Shown one piece after another: positions 29,753 through 39,997 of a stretch of DNA of 64,000 nucleotides (its first letter is position 1; the number at the start of each line of letters is the position of its first letter). A program made the position numbers and the translations under genes. A model generated the notes under the pieces. It made no database searches, was not told where the DNA came from, and worked only from the letters and a program-made list of their open reading frames with translations. The DNA is taken from NCBI GenBank assembly GCA_032716605.1, contig CM064538.1:18641263-18705262 (forward strand), given 5' to 3'. This DNA is from Paralithodes platypus. Its lineage: Eukaryota; Arthropoda; Malacostraca; Decapoda; Lithodidae.

Positions 29753-30610
29753 ATAAGTTTTCTTAAGGCGTATTTTTGTTTAGAGCATTTATCTAAATTT
29801 AGTCAGATATATTTCTCTGCATGCTATCGCAATTTTAAATTTAAGTTTTCGAACTAGTTTAGTTTGCTTATTACTAGTTTTCCCGTTGACAATGCTATAA
29901 TTTGAGTTTGCTTACCATTTTCTTATAATCGATTTGGAAATTTGGCTTTAGTTTTAACTATGATAGAAGACTAACTTTGTATTGCTCTATTTTGACATTC
30001 TGCTTAAACACTAGTAATTTTAATTTTGGCCCGTCGAGTTTATTTTTATTTTAGCTCTTGGCTTTCTTTTTGGCAATGTTACCGTAACTTGCACTTCGTG
30101 AAAAGTATTTGTCATTTAATTTTGGCTTTTTTTGTTTTTTGTTTTTTTGGCGGATCGAGTTTGTCCTTGTTTTAAACTGATTTTGGCGTTGCTGTTATTT
30201 CAGCTTTAGTATTGGCGCTTTTGCGATTTTCTTTGTTTCTAACACTGCTGGCTTTTGTCGTTACATATAGCCTACAATGCGCTTTTAGTTTTGGCTTTAA
30301 CTTCTGGATATTGAGTTTGGCTTGGCATTGTGCACATATCTTTGCCATTTTCCTTGGATGTATTTTGGAAATGTTTTGGGCTTTTTGGTTTGTCTATGAA
30401 ATTAGCATTAAACTGCATTCGTTGAGCTGTTGAGCTCTACCCCTCAAGTTTCTGGACTATCACATTTCTGTTTGTGGTTACAGCTTTGGCATTAGACTAG
30501 TTTGCTTTGGCTCTTGTTTCGGTATAACTTTTAAATAAACTTAGTTTGGCTTTAATATATATATATATAAATTGAATAGTCTTGGTTTTTAATCTTTTGA
30601 CATATATTTT
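29753..30610 (+). other. T-rich cryptically repetitive DNA; no gene seen
   Basis: Dense TTTTGGCTTT-like words and strong T-over-A bias on the + strand. Open frames such as 30212-30433 reflect this composition. The bias continues, less strictly, to about 36.2 kb and fits an intron transcribed on the + strand. Confidence 0.45.
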
Positions 30611-30615
30611 GTGAC

Positions 30616-32157
30616 TTTGTGGTTATGCTGCTGTCTTTGGTTTGTGGTTATGCTGCTGTCTTTGGTTTGTGGTTATGCTGCTGTCTTTGGTTTGTGGTTA
30701 TGCTGTCTTTGGTTTGTGGTTATGCTGCTGTCTGGTTTTTGGTTATGCTTCTGTCTTTGGTTTGTAGTTATGCTGCTGTCTTTGGTTTGTGGTTATGCTG
30801 CTGTCTTTGGTTTGTGGTTATGCTGCTGTCTTTGGTTTGTGGTTATGCTGCTGTCTTTGGTTTGTGGTTATGCTGCTGTCTTTGGTTTGTAGTTATGCTG
30901 GTGTCTTTGGTTTGTGGTTATGCTGCTGTCTTTGGTTTGTGTTTATGGTTGTGTTTTTGTTTTGGGTTTATGCTGTTGTCTTTGGTTTGTGGTTATGCTG
31001 GTGTCTTTGGTTTGTGGTTATGCTGCTGTCTTTGGTTTGTGGTTATGCTGCTGTCTTTGGTTTGTGGTTATGCTGCTGTCTTTGGTTTGTGGTTATGCTG
31101 CTGTCTTTGGTTTGTGGTTATGCTGCTGTCTTTGGTTTGTGGTTATGCTATCTTTGGTTTGTGGTTATGCTGGTGTCTTTGGTTTGTGGTTATGCTGGTG
31201 TCTTTGGTTTGTGGTTATGCTGGTGTCTTTGGTTTGTGGTTATGCTGGTGTCTTTGGTTTGTGGTTATGCTGGTGTCTTTGGTTTGTGGTTATGCTGCTG
31301 TCTTTGGTTTGTGGTTATGCTGGTGTCTTTGGTTTGTAGTTATGCTGGTGTCTTTGGTTTGTGGTTATGCTGGTGTCTTTGGTTTGTAGTTATGCTGGTG
31401 TCTTTGGTTTGTGGTTATGCTGGTGTCTTTGGTTTGTGGTTATGCTGGTGTCTTTGGTTTGTGGTTATGCTGGTGTCTTTGGTTTGTGGTTATGCTGGTG
31501 TCTTTGGTTTGTGGTTATGCTGGTGTCTTTGGTTTGTGGTTATGCTGGTGTCTTTGGTTTGTGGTTATGCTGGTGTCTTTGGTTTGTGGTTATGCTGGTG
31601 TCTTTGATTTGTGGTTATGCTGGTGTCTTTGGTTTGTGGTTATGCTGGTGTCTTTGGTTTGTGGTTATGCTGGTGTCTTTGGTTTGTGGTTATGCTGGTG
31701 TCTTTGGTTTGTGGTTATGCTGCTGTCTTTGGTTTGTGGTTATGCTGCTGTCTTTGGTTTGTGGTTATGCTGGTGTCTTTGGTTTGTGGTTATGCTGGTG
31801 TCTTTGGTTTGTGGTTATGCTGGTGTCTTTGGTTTGTGGTTATGCTGGTGTCTTTGGTTTGTGGTTATGCTGCTGTCTTTGGTTTGTGGTTATGCTGTCT
31901 TTGGTTTGTGGTTATGCTGCTGTCTTTGGTTTGTGGTTATGCTGCTGTCTTTGGTTTGTGGTTATGCTGCTGTCTTTGGTTTGTGGTTATGCTGCTGTTT
32001 TTGGTTTGTGGTTATGCTGCTGTCTTTGGTTTGTGGTTATGCTGCTGTCTTTGGTTTGTGGTTATGCTGCTGTCTTTGGTTTGTGGTTATGCTGCTGTCT
32101 TTGGTTTGTGGTTATGCTGCTGTCTTTGGTTTGTGGTTATGCTGCTGTCTTTGGTTC
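30616..32157. repeat. 25-bp minisatellite (about 62 units), open in all three + frames
   Basis: Unit TTTGGTTTGTGGTTATGCTG then CTGTC or GTGTC. CTGTC units dominate at both ends and GTGTC units the middle. The unit has no stop in any + frame and 25 is not divisible by 3, so three long overlapping frames encode one 25-residue period (LVCGYAAVFGLWLCCCLWFV then VMLLS). Confidence 0.97.
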
Positions 32158-32258
32158 TTGTGCTTTGATATTGTCTTTGGTTCTTGTGCTTTGATATTGT
32201 CTTTGGTTCTTGTGCTTTGATATTGTCTTTGGTTCTTGTGCTTTGATATTGTCTTTGA
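32158..32258. repeat. 26-bp tandem repeat (4 units)
   Basis: TTTGGTTCTTGTGCTTTGAT followed by ATTGTC repeats four times directly after the 25-bp array, evidently a variant of the same unit. Confidence 0.9.
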
Positions 32259-32348
32259 TTTAGTCTGTATTTTGGCTTAGACGATTTAATTTTATATTTG
32301 TCTGTTTCAAACTTTGCTTTAGAGTATGGCCAATAAGTATAGGCTCTG

Positions 32349-32690
32349 CTGAAGGGAGCCCACCTCGCCTTTTTTTTCTCTTTGGCTTTTACCCACTCTG
32401 CCCCATTCAGCCTAGTGTTTTAAGACTTTTAACCCCATCCAGGTGTCACTATTTTCCTGGCGAGCGGTAGCGAGCCAGCATATATATTTGGTTTTGAAAG
32501 CAAGCTAAATTTATATTTTTTAATCTAATTTTTTTTCCGGCAAAGCCGGATTTCTTCATACAATGCTGGCTCGCTATCGTTCGCCAGGAAGAAATACACC
32601 TGGATGGGGATAAGTCTTAAAACAATTGGCCGAATGGATAAAAGTCAGGGGAAGAGAAAGGGAAAGATAAAATAAACCGGTGAACCTTAA
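32349..32690. mobile_element. P-family foldback element, copy 3
   Basis: AAGGGAGCCCACCTCGCC at the left with TTAA decayed to TGAA, and GTGAACCTTAA at the right. The core has GGCGAGCGGTAGCGAGCC against GGCTCGCTATCGTTCGCC, and CCATCCAGGTGTCA against the complement of ACACCTGGATGG. Confidence 0.8.
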
Positions 32691-32719
32691 TAAGACTTTC
32701 AATATTTTAGTTTAGCCTC

Positions 32720-33162
32720 TTAACTCCTTCTGTACCAGTGACTTATGTTTTATTTGGTTTCAGCTACATTTAAGACTGTTTTGTGCAGTTTAAGATGGAT
32801 CTGCGGTAGTAAAAAGGGTTAATGAAGATAGTTCGAAGCCTGTTAACCCTCTCAGACATATGACCTGATTTTGAGCCTATTGGGGATACTCTAAAGCCTT
32901 TGTTACCATCATGGGTATTTAGAAACCTATAGTTTAGTTACTTCAACCTCTACAGTTGTTTTTGAGTTAGCTGTGGGCAGAAAACTAATTTTGGAGAGGT
33001 AATTATGAGAGAGAACTCTATTTCTTATCGCTAATCTGGCAACCTCGGAGTCATAAATGCGTGAAAGGATTTATTTTTGGCAGCCCTTACACCGAATAGA
33101 AGCCTATTAGTAGCCAGTATAACATTTAAAAAGACTTAACTGGTACTAAACTACTTGGTTAG
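32720..33162 (+). mobile_element. family B TTAA element, copy 3, interrupted by a family A element
   Basis: The left part starts TTAACTCCTTCTGTACCAGT then GACTT. Sequence continues to 32842, is broken by family A (32843-33073) and resumes with GTAGCCAGTATAAC, ending AAAAAGACTTAACTGGTACT, AAACTACTTGG. The resumed part matches the right terminus of family B. Confidence 0.6.
32843..33073 (+). mobile_element. family A TTAA element, copy 1
   Basis: Starts TTAACCCTCTCAGACATATG and contains GATTTTGAGCCTATTGGGGA, TTAGTTACTTCAACCTCTAC, GTGGGCAGAAAACTAATTTT and CTAATCTGGCAACCTCGG, ending ATGCGTGAAAGGATTTA with the right TTAA decayed. About 230 bp, protein-less. Confidence 0.85.
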
Positions 33163-33362
33163 CCGATGCATATCTTTGCTAGTTTATTTTTTTTGTCAGG
33201 CTTTACTTTCTAAATATAGAAATGATTTAGTTTATGCTAGTAATTTGTTTTGGGCAATGTTGCAATTGGAACTCTTAAAATTTAGCTTGCTCAACCTTTC
33301 ACAAGTTAACTTTTTATTAAGGTTGGAGTTGCTCTTATAACTATATATAAACTGTAACACTG

Positions 33363-33593
33363 TTAACCCTTTCACGCACATATGACTCGGAGGTTGCCAG
33401 ATTAGCAACAAGAAATGGAGTTCTCTCTTCTAATTACCTCTCCAAAATTAGTTTTCTGCCCACAGCTAACTCAAAGACAACTGCAGAGGTTGAAGTAACT
33501 AAACTAAAGGTTTCTAAATACCCCTGATGGTAACAAAGGCTTTAGAGTATCCCTAATAGGCTCAAAATCGCGTCATATGTCTGAGAGGGTTAA
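33363..33593 (-). mobile_element. family A TTAA element, copy 2
   Basis: Opposite orientation to copy 1. Starts TTAACCCTTTCACGCACATA and ends CATATGTCTGAGAGGGTTAA. All internal family A blocks are present. Confidence 0.9.
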
Positions 33594-34129
33594 GCTATGA
33601 ATTTATTTTTGATTTCTGCCTGGCATTGGTCTTTGCTTGTACTTTTTAGTTTCAAATTGTGTTTAAAGTTATAACAAAATACTAAATACCTTTATGGAAA
33701 TTAGTTTACTTTTGGCTCTGTATTTGAGTTTTTATTTTGGATATAACATTATTCGCAGCATAGACTTTGGTTTTGAGTATGTATTGGAATGTTACAGTTC
33801 GCCTTTACTTAGTTTTTTGGCTTAGGCTTTATGTAAATGTTTGTTTTTGGTATTAATTATTTTCGGCATTGGATTAACTTTAGGTTATTCTATGCTTCTG
33901 GTTTAGCTTTTGTTTATTGAGTTTAATTTAATTATTTTGGATTTGCTATACTTTGTCCTCAAATTTCTTATTTTTCCTATGAAGTTCTTAATTATAGCTT
34001 AGTTTGTCTTTAGCCTTTGTTATTTTAGATATGCCTTGAATATTGACTTTGGATTGCTTTTGTTTCTGCAGTTATTTATGAACGTATTGCTTTTATATTG
34101 CTTTTGGCTTTCACTTCTTGATTTTCGCT
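33594..34129 (+). other. T-rich intron-like DNA; no gene seen
   Basis: A T-biased sequence of TTTGG/CTTTT words. No open frame or element recognised. Confidence 0.4.
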
Positions 34130-34320
34130 TATAACGCATTCGGTAACTCGGTGACGTCCTTTTATAATCTGGCCACTATTAGATCTTTTTACTAATCTTA
34201 GGAAGGACTTCTACCAATTAAGTTTGCAGACTATATCAAACTACCCTTCTAGCTGCCATAGATCCTGCCTAACCTACAACAAATCTATGACTTCGTCGGT
34301 ACTGTAAGGGTCGAAACCTC
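34130..34320 (+). mobile_element. family B-like element, degraded ends
   Basis: CGCATTCGGTAACTCGGTGA then CGTCC at the left, CCATAGATCCTGCCTAACC inside and GACTTCGTCGGTACTGTAAG at the right resemble family B. Neither TTAA is preserved. Confidence 0.5.
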
Positions 34321-34433
34321 ATTTTTGGCTTTGGGCTACTCTTAGCCTTCGGTTTTGAATCGGTTTAGGTTACCAGTTTTATAGTTGGATTTTGGGTATT
34401 GCCTTTTGGTAGTTTGGGCAAGAATGTTAAGTG

Positions 34434-34856
34434 CGGGCGTACCGCCACCCTTGTTTACACTATGCGGAGCGGTAGTGGACGCTTGCCATAATGTTAGTCT
34501 ATTTTGACTGCCTTTCGATACAATGTGTTGAGGGGCAATTCACATTGTCATATATATTGCCGGAAAGGGGCAAATAACCTAAGAAAATCGCAGTCAAACT
34601 AGACGCGAACTCAACTATGGCAATCAACAAATGTAAACATGGTGGCGGTGACTTCGGATGTTTTCTATAATGTTCCCGTCTACTTGTATATTTGATACAG
34701 TAATATGTTGAGGGGGGCTTTGCCCCCTTCACCCCTCCATGACATATGGTCAGTCCTATATTAACAGCAGGGAGCAAATAACCGAAAAAATCGCAGTCAA
34801 AATTGACTAAGTTACAGCGGCGATCGCCCTATGTAAACATGACTACCATACGCCCG
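34434..34856. mobile_element. foldback element with CGGGCGTA termini
   Basis: The left arm CGGGCGTACCGCCACCC then TTGTTTAC pairs with the right GTAAACATGACTACCATACG then CCCG. Inside is a diverged direct duplication: GCAAATAACC and AAAATCGCAGTCAAA occur at about 34570 and 34775, and GTTGAGGGG occurs twice. No coding capacity. Confidence 0.6.
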
Positions 34857-35256
34857 AACACTACATCCATCCCGTAGTGTTTGCATCTAGTATTTGGTTC
34901 TGGATTTAATTTTAAGCTTGGTTTTTGGATTTTAGATTTATTAGACTAAGGTCTGTTATACTTCACCTAGCTCAATTTAATACTTTAGCAGCTGATTTAT
35001 CGATTCCTTATTAAATTTGCTCTATCATATTGCCTAGCTTTCATAATTTACGAACTAGTTTCCCTAAAAGATGAGGAGTAATTCAGATCTGACCATTTAG
35101 TTATCTTGGCTTGGTCTTTCAATATTAGTAGCCCCAGTTTGTCATTACCGCCGCAAATTAAATTTTTGACTGAAAGAAGGTTGGAAAAAAGGCAGCACTC
35201 TTGAATCAGCGGAGCAATATTATTTTAACTACCATATAGTTGATCGATCCTCTATA
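34857..35256. other. no gene seen
   Basis: T-biased, intron-like DNA without recognisable elements. Confidence 0.4.
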
Positions 35257-35487
35257 TTAACCCTCTCAGACATATGACGCGATTTTGAGCCTATTGGGGA
35301 TACTTTAAAGCCTTTGTGATCATTAGGGTTATTTAGAAACCTTTAGTTTAGTTACTTCAACCTCTGCAGTTGTCTTTGAGTTCAGTGTGGGCAGAAAACT
35401 AATTTTAGAGGTAATTATAAGAGTGAGAGAACTCTTTCTTATTGCTAATCTGGCAACTTCTGCGTCATAGGAGTCTGAAAGGGTTAA
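35257..35487 (+). mobile_element. family A TTAA element, copy 3
   Basis: Starts TTAACCCTCTCAGACATATG and ends CATAGGAGTCTGAAAGGGTTAA. The internal blocks are those of copy 1. Confidence 0.9.
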
Positions 35488-36279
35488 GCTTAGGTTATTA
35501 GGTTATGGTTTTCGGGGGACAAGTATCAATATTGCTAAATAATGGATAAAAGTGCCTTTGTCAAAGCACTTTAAAGCACACTACTAAATAATAGGTTGAA
35601 AAAGATTATGAATGAACCATAATCCATATTGATTGCCTGCATTTTTCTTCCCCTTGGGCTATTTAATGTCTTGGCTTTTTTGCTTGCTTAGTTTTGGCTT
35701 TTAAAGTTTTCATTGTTAGCTTGCAGTTTGCTTTTTTGGTATGTTAACTTTGCTTTAAATAAAGTTAATTTTCAAAATTCTTGTGGGTAGATTTAGTATT
35801 TTTAATTGTCTTGGTTTTGCTTCTGGTTTTGCCTTTAAAGTTTGCATGTTAACTATTCAACTTTTGGATATTTATGTGCGCAAGTTCCTGAGTTTGGTTT
35901 TGACTTTTGCATTTAAGCTTCGCAGTTTTTGTTTTGTGTTTGGCTTTGCCATTTCCTTGGATTTTGGCTGTGCTTATGTTGTTCAATTGTGGCGTAAGTT
36001 TTATTTTTTCCTTTGCATTTGCTGTATGATTTTGAAAGTAATAATATTTTTGGGTTTAACGCTTGCCTTTTGTAAATTTTGATGGCTTTGTACTTAGTCT
36101 TTACTCTTGATTTAGCCTTGACTGGTTCGGCTGTTTACTTTTATGGCCTTGGTATGTGCCTTTGGTTTCAACTTTTAGATTTTCTTGTATTTGTAACTTG
36201 GCTTGCCATTTTCTAAATGTTTGCTGTTCATAATACTGAATATTGCCTTTGCTTTAATATTTGTTTTTTTCTCCTACAG
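35488..36279 (+). other. T-rich intron-like DNA ending in a 3' splice site
   Basis: Dense TTTTGG words, strong T bias, and a pyrimidine-rich end TTGTTTTTTTCTCCTACAG just before 36280. The 99-codon frame at 35783-36082 is hydrophobic only because of the T bias. Confidence 0.4.
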
Positions 36280-36369
36280 AGTTCCTGAAGCCGGGGAGAT
36301 TTGGCCGGATATAACGTCACCTCGCTGGGTTCACCACAACGCCCAGCACCCATCTTCTCTTCTGGCAAG
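36280..36369 (+). other. putative 90-nt internal exon
   Basis: Preceded by a long pyrimidine tract and CTCCTACAG and followed by GTTAGTAC, both good splice signals. The block is GC-richer than its surroundings. One frame is open throughout: VPEAGEIWPDITSPRWVHHN then AQHPSSLLA. The other two frames have stops. Joined to 28994 the frame stays open but lacks an ATG. Joined directly to 50318 it would stop within two codons. It may be part of a non-coding or 5'UTR transcript. I recognise no protein family. Confidence 0.45.
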
Positions 36370-37168
36370 GTTAGTACATTAAAGGTGTAACTATAAGAAA
36401 AGTGTAGACTATAATTCAGAGCAAAGGACTGCAGTTAACTGGCTGTAAAATATGGAATAATGGATTGAGATAGACCTTGAAGGGCTCCAAAGAGCTGGAG
36501 AGAATATAAATGAATGGCAACTAATATTGGCAGTTTCAAAAGGCCTACATATCAATGTAAGGTACGATACCGGTATTACGGATATTAGTTTAATATATGC
36601 CGAATATATACTACCAAATGTAGTTGAATGGAAGGACCGAGGGAGAGTTAAACAAGGGTGGAAGAATGGTGTTAAGTATATGCATGAAAGCGGTGCTTGG
36701 ATGGGAGGGGGTGGGCGTTGAATGACTGGGGACAAAGGTGCATGGGGGCGATTCATTGGTGTCTACCCCTTCGGGGAACAATAAGTCTAGCAATAGGGAG
36801 ATAGAAATTTAGCGGACTAAATAGGATCTAGTAATGTTGTGCTAGTTAGAAAATATCAGAAGCCTAGAAAACTATGAAGTTCTAAACTGGGCGAACAGTG
36901 ATTAATGTCTAGTAGTATAACAAGACTGCTAAAGTTATCTTGAAAGTTTACTTAGCATTGGTGAGACTTCAATTAGACTGCTGTTCGGTTTGGGTATCCT
37001 TATATTAGGGATAGACTCGGGAGTCTAGGTAACTAAGAATTACTTGAATGACTCTATTAGAGATGTAGAGGCTGAAAAACCTTGGCTTGCATTAATTAGT
37101 TTAAGATGAAAAAAGATAAAAACTAAGTGGATGCAAGGTACCGGTATTGATGAAGGGATATTAAGGTA
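36370..37168. other. no gene seen; possible decayed LINE trace
   Basis: Contains no clear element. Around 36950-37000 a + frame reads ALVRLQLDCCSVW, reminiscent of the LxRPxLDYCSxxW block of LINE C-termini, but nothing around it supports this. Confidence 0.3.
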
Positions 37169-37397
37169 TTAACCCGTTCACGCTCATATGACGGAGGTTG
37201 CCAGATTAGCAATAAGAAATAGTTCTCACTCTTATAATTACCTCTCCAAAATTAGTTTTCTGCCCACAGCTAACTCAAAGACAACTGCAGAGGTTGAAGT
37301 AACTAAACTAAAAGTTTCTAAATACCCCTGATGGTAACAAAGGTTTTAAAGTATCTCCAATAGGCTCAAAATCGCGTCATATGTCTGAAAGGGTTAA
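37169..37397 (-). mobile_element. family A TTAA element, copy 4
   Basis: Starts TTAACCCGTTCACGCTCATA and ends CATATGTCTGAAAGGGTTAA. Confidence 0.9.
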
Positions 37398-37899
37398 AGG
37401 GGAAAAACGGACATGACTGTTTCAAAATGGCTTCAAATTATATATTGTGCTTTATAAAATTATCTAGATATATAGGCATTGGCTTGGGAACTGTTGTAGA
37501 TGTGCGAAATGATTGCGTACTAGTTTGATCAGCTCAAGAACTGTATATAATTTATAGAAGTGGATGATTATGAATATGGGTCGTGCAAATGGACTCGGCC
37601 TTATGAAGAATTAAGTTACATTAATTTAGCTTAGTTCCTAGAAGTATCCCCTGGCAAGATGAAACTTGGCAAGGGCTGTACCTAGTTTATTAATCAGTTA
37701 AACTAGGGCATTTTGGTTTAAAGACTTGGATAAAAAGGAGAACACGGTAAAAGGAAAGCAAAATTGTAAATGAAACTAATAAAAATACAAAACAAACTAA
37801 ACTATAACTACTAGATTCTGTTAATGACTAAAAAGATATATTTTTAGTTTAGCTTAAATTAGTCCCGCGTTTGGCATCTAGCAATTTTTTTTTTTAATT
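37398..37899. other. no gene seen
   Basis: A/T-rich sequence without repeats or open frames that I can interpret. Confidence 0.4.
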
Positions 37900-38380
37900 A
37901 TATAAAAAGCTTTCAGTTTGAAGATTTTGAGAACTTTTTGCGCCATTTGTCAATATTTAAAACTTTCGTGCCATTTAGGTTCCTATGTTTTCCTAGCGAG
38001 CAATAGCAAGCCTGTAATTTTGGAAGGAACCGGCCTTCGGCCGCGATATTGTTTTGAAAAATGTAGGCATTTATCTTGAAAGGGGGTATAGGGTGTGTTT
38101 AACCCTTTCACGCTTATGACTCAATTTTGAGCCTATTAGGGATACTTTAAAGCCTTTGTTACCATCAGGGGTATTTAGAAACCTTTAGTTTAGTTACTTA
38201 AACTTCTGCAGTTTTCTTTGAGTTCGCTGTGGGAAGAAAACTAATTTTGGAGAGGTAATTATAAGTGAGAGAACTCTTATTTCTTATTGCTAATCTGGCA
38301 ACCTGAGTCATGAAAGGGTTAAACTTAATGGAAGTAGTGAGGAAACTCTAAAATAAATATAGATAAAATATATAAACCAT
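37900..38380 (+). mobile_element. G-family element interrupted by family A
   Basis: Landmarks: GTGCCATTTAGGTTCC, TTTTCCTAGCGAGCAATAGC, AACCGGCCTTCGGCCGCG, AGGGGGTATAGGGTGTG. The G sequence then breaks at its internal TTAA, family A occupies 38099-38322, and G resumes as TTAAACTTAATGGAAGTAG then TGAGGAAACTC. That internal TTAA is part of the normal G sequence (compare TTTTTTTAAGCTTG in other copies). Confidence 0.8.
38099..38322 (+). mobile_element. family A TTAA element, copy 5 (nested in G)
   Basis: Starts TTAACCCTTTCACGCTTATG and ends GAGTCATGAAAGGGTTAA. It is flanked by TTAA on both sides exactly where G copies have a single TTAA. Confidence 0.92.
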
Positions 38381-38469
38381 TGATAGCGCCAAATACGGTT
38401 AGGCTATGGGTACTTTGAAGATGGAATAAATTAAAGAATGTCCATATTATTAAATTAATATAGACTTAA

Positions 38470-38735
38470 GGGGAAGTATTGTTATTTCTGAACCCCTTTA
38501 AGTTTAGTCTACTTTTCAAAATTTATCTTATTTTGTTTTAAATATTAAACTTTCGTGCCACTTACTGTAGAAGTGTCTATTTGTTCCTGGCTCGTAAAAG
38601 CGAGCCTGTAATTAGGAATAACTCACCCTTTGGCCGGGATATTTTTCTACCGAAAAAAATATACAAATCTCGAACGGGGGTCTTTGGGATTTTTAAAAAT
38701 ATGGTAGATTGCTTTCTATGGAACAACTAAAATAC
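38470..38735 (+). mobile_element. G-family element
   Basis: Landmarks: TTAAGGGGAAGTATTG at the left, TTCGTGCCACTTAC, TTCCTGGCTCGTAAAAGCGA, TTTGGCCGGGATATTTTTCT, GGGGGTCTTTGGG. The hairpin core is diverged. Confidence 0.65.
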
Positions 38736-38744
38736 ATTTATATA

Positions 38745-38850
38745 TATATAATTTTCCACCAACTAACCACCTCTAAACTCAATGAAATCAACAAATACAT
38801 GTGGCACTCAAAGGACTCTAAACTAGGAGACTCTTATCGAATTCCGCATG
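38745..38850 (-). mobile_element. SINE family T, copy 2 (tail part)
   Basis: CCACCAACTAACCACCTCTA, AACTCAATGAAATCAACAAA and TACATGTGGCA match 16335-16390. The B-box is degraded (TATCGAATTCCG). Confidence 0.5.
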
Positions 38851-38934
38851 GTTCTGCATTACGCTATAAAGACAGTTTACCGGTAATAATAACAAAGATA
38901 TACATATATAAAATAACTTTCCCTTAGGTTTGAG

Positions 38935-39400
38935 CAGAGTGCAGTACTGACGCCTTGAACGTATTGTAGGCTACATTATAATGGTGTTCGTTAACGGAGG
39001 ATGGCCTCTCTTCTCACTCATGTTTAGCAGAGTGCAGTACTGACGCCTTGAACGTATTGTAGGCTACATTATAATGGTGTTCGTTAACGGAGGATGGCCT
39101 CTCTTCTCACTCATGTTTAGCAGAGTACAGTACTGACGCCTTGAACGTATTGTAGGTTACATTATAATGGTGTTCGTTAACGGAGGATGGCCTCTCTTCT
39201 CACTCATGTTTAGCAGAGTACAGTACTGACGCCTTGAACGTATTGTAGGCTACATTATAATGGTGTTCGTTAACGGAGGATGGCCTCTCTTCTCACTCAT
39301 GTTTAGCAGAGTACAGTACTGACGCCTTGAACGTATTGTAGGCTACATTATAATGGTGTTCGTTAAGGGAGGATGGCCTCTTCTCACTCATGTTTAGCAG
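38935..39400. repeat. 93-bp tandem array (5 units) spanning a G-element 5' end
   Basis: Each unit holds GCAGTACTGACGCCTTGAAC, GTATTGTAGGCTACATTATA and then GTTAACGGAGGATGGCCTC, TTCTCACTCATGTTTAGC. The last part is the left terminus of a G element, so the unit spans flank plus element. The final unit continues into ordinary G sequence at 39400. Confidence 0.93.
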
Positions 39401-39600
39401 ATTAGTTTTTGAGATTATAAGACGTTCGCCCCATTAGTTTGGCGATTTTTAAAATGTTCGCCCAATTTAATTTTAAATAAAACCGTTCGTGCCATTTAAG
39501 TGTCTATTTTCTTCTTGGCGAGCGGAAGTGAGTCCGTAATTTGAGAGGAACCGGCTTTCGGCCGTTTGAACGTGTACTAATTTCATAAAGAAATAAGTTT
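39401..39600 (+). mobile_element. G-family element downstream of the 93-bp array
   Basis: GATTATAAGACGTTCGCCCC, TTAGTTTGGCGATTT, CGTGCCATTTAAGTGTC, TTGGCGAGCGGAAGTGAG, AACCGGCTTTCGGCCG. The right half is missing or diverged. Confidence 0.75.
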
Positions 39601-39694
39601 GCAAAACAAAATTCATAAATAATCGTATCAACCAACGCTGCATAAATAACCTATTACTGGTTAACTTACCAAAAATAAGCAATTGTTCAAACCG

Positions 39695-39985
39695 TGTTAA
39701 AGGAGGGGGGGGGGGGGTAGATTTTTCTGGACCCCCTTCTCCCTAATGGTTAGCCCCATTTAGTTTTGAGAATTTAAGACTTTCGACCAATTAGTTTGTC
39801 TATTTAAAGACCTTTCGTTCCAGTTAAGAGTTTTTTTCCTGGCTAGCGATAACAAGCCTTGGATGAGTCTGCCTTCCTCCGGGGCATTTTTCAACCGAAA
39901 CAAATTCTACATTAATCTCAAAGGGGGTTCTAAGATTTGTTTAAGCTAGATTGAAGTATTGAGAGAACTAAAATAGATAAACACT
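39695..39985 (+). mobile_element. G-family element
   Basis: A poly-G start, CTGGACCCCCTTCTCCCTA, GGCTAGCGATAACAAGCC, AAAGGGGGTTCTAAG, TAAGCTAGATTGAAG. Confidence 0.7.
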
Positions 39986-39997
39986 TCTTCAACCATG

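Noticed and set aside
30611..32220. Three overlapping 140-280 residue hydrophobic repeat proteins
   Set aside because: All are frames of the 25-bp minisatellite.
36950..37130. Decayed LINE C-terminus from ALVRLQLDCCSVW
   Set aside because: Only one weak block with nothing collinear around it; recorded only as a possibility.
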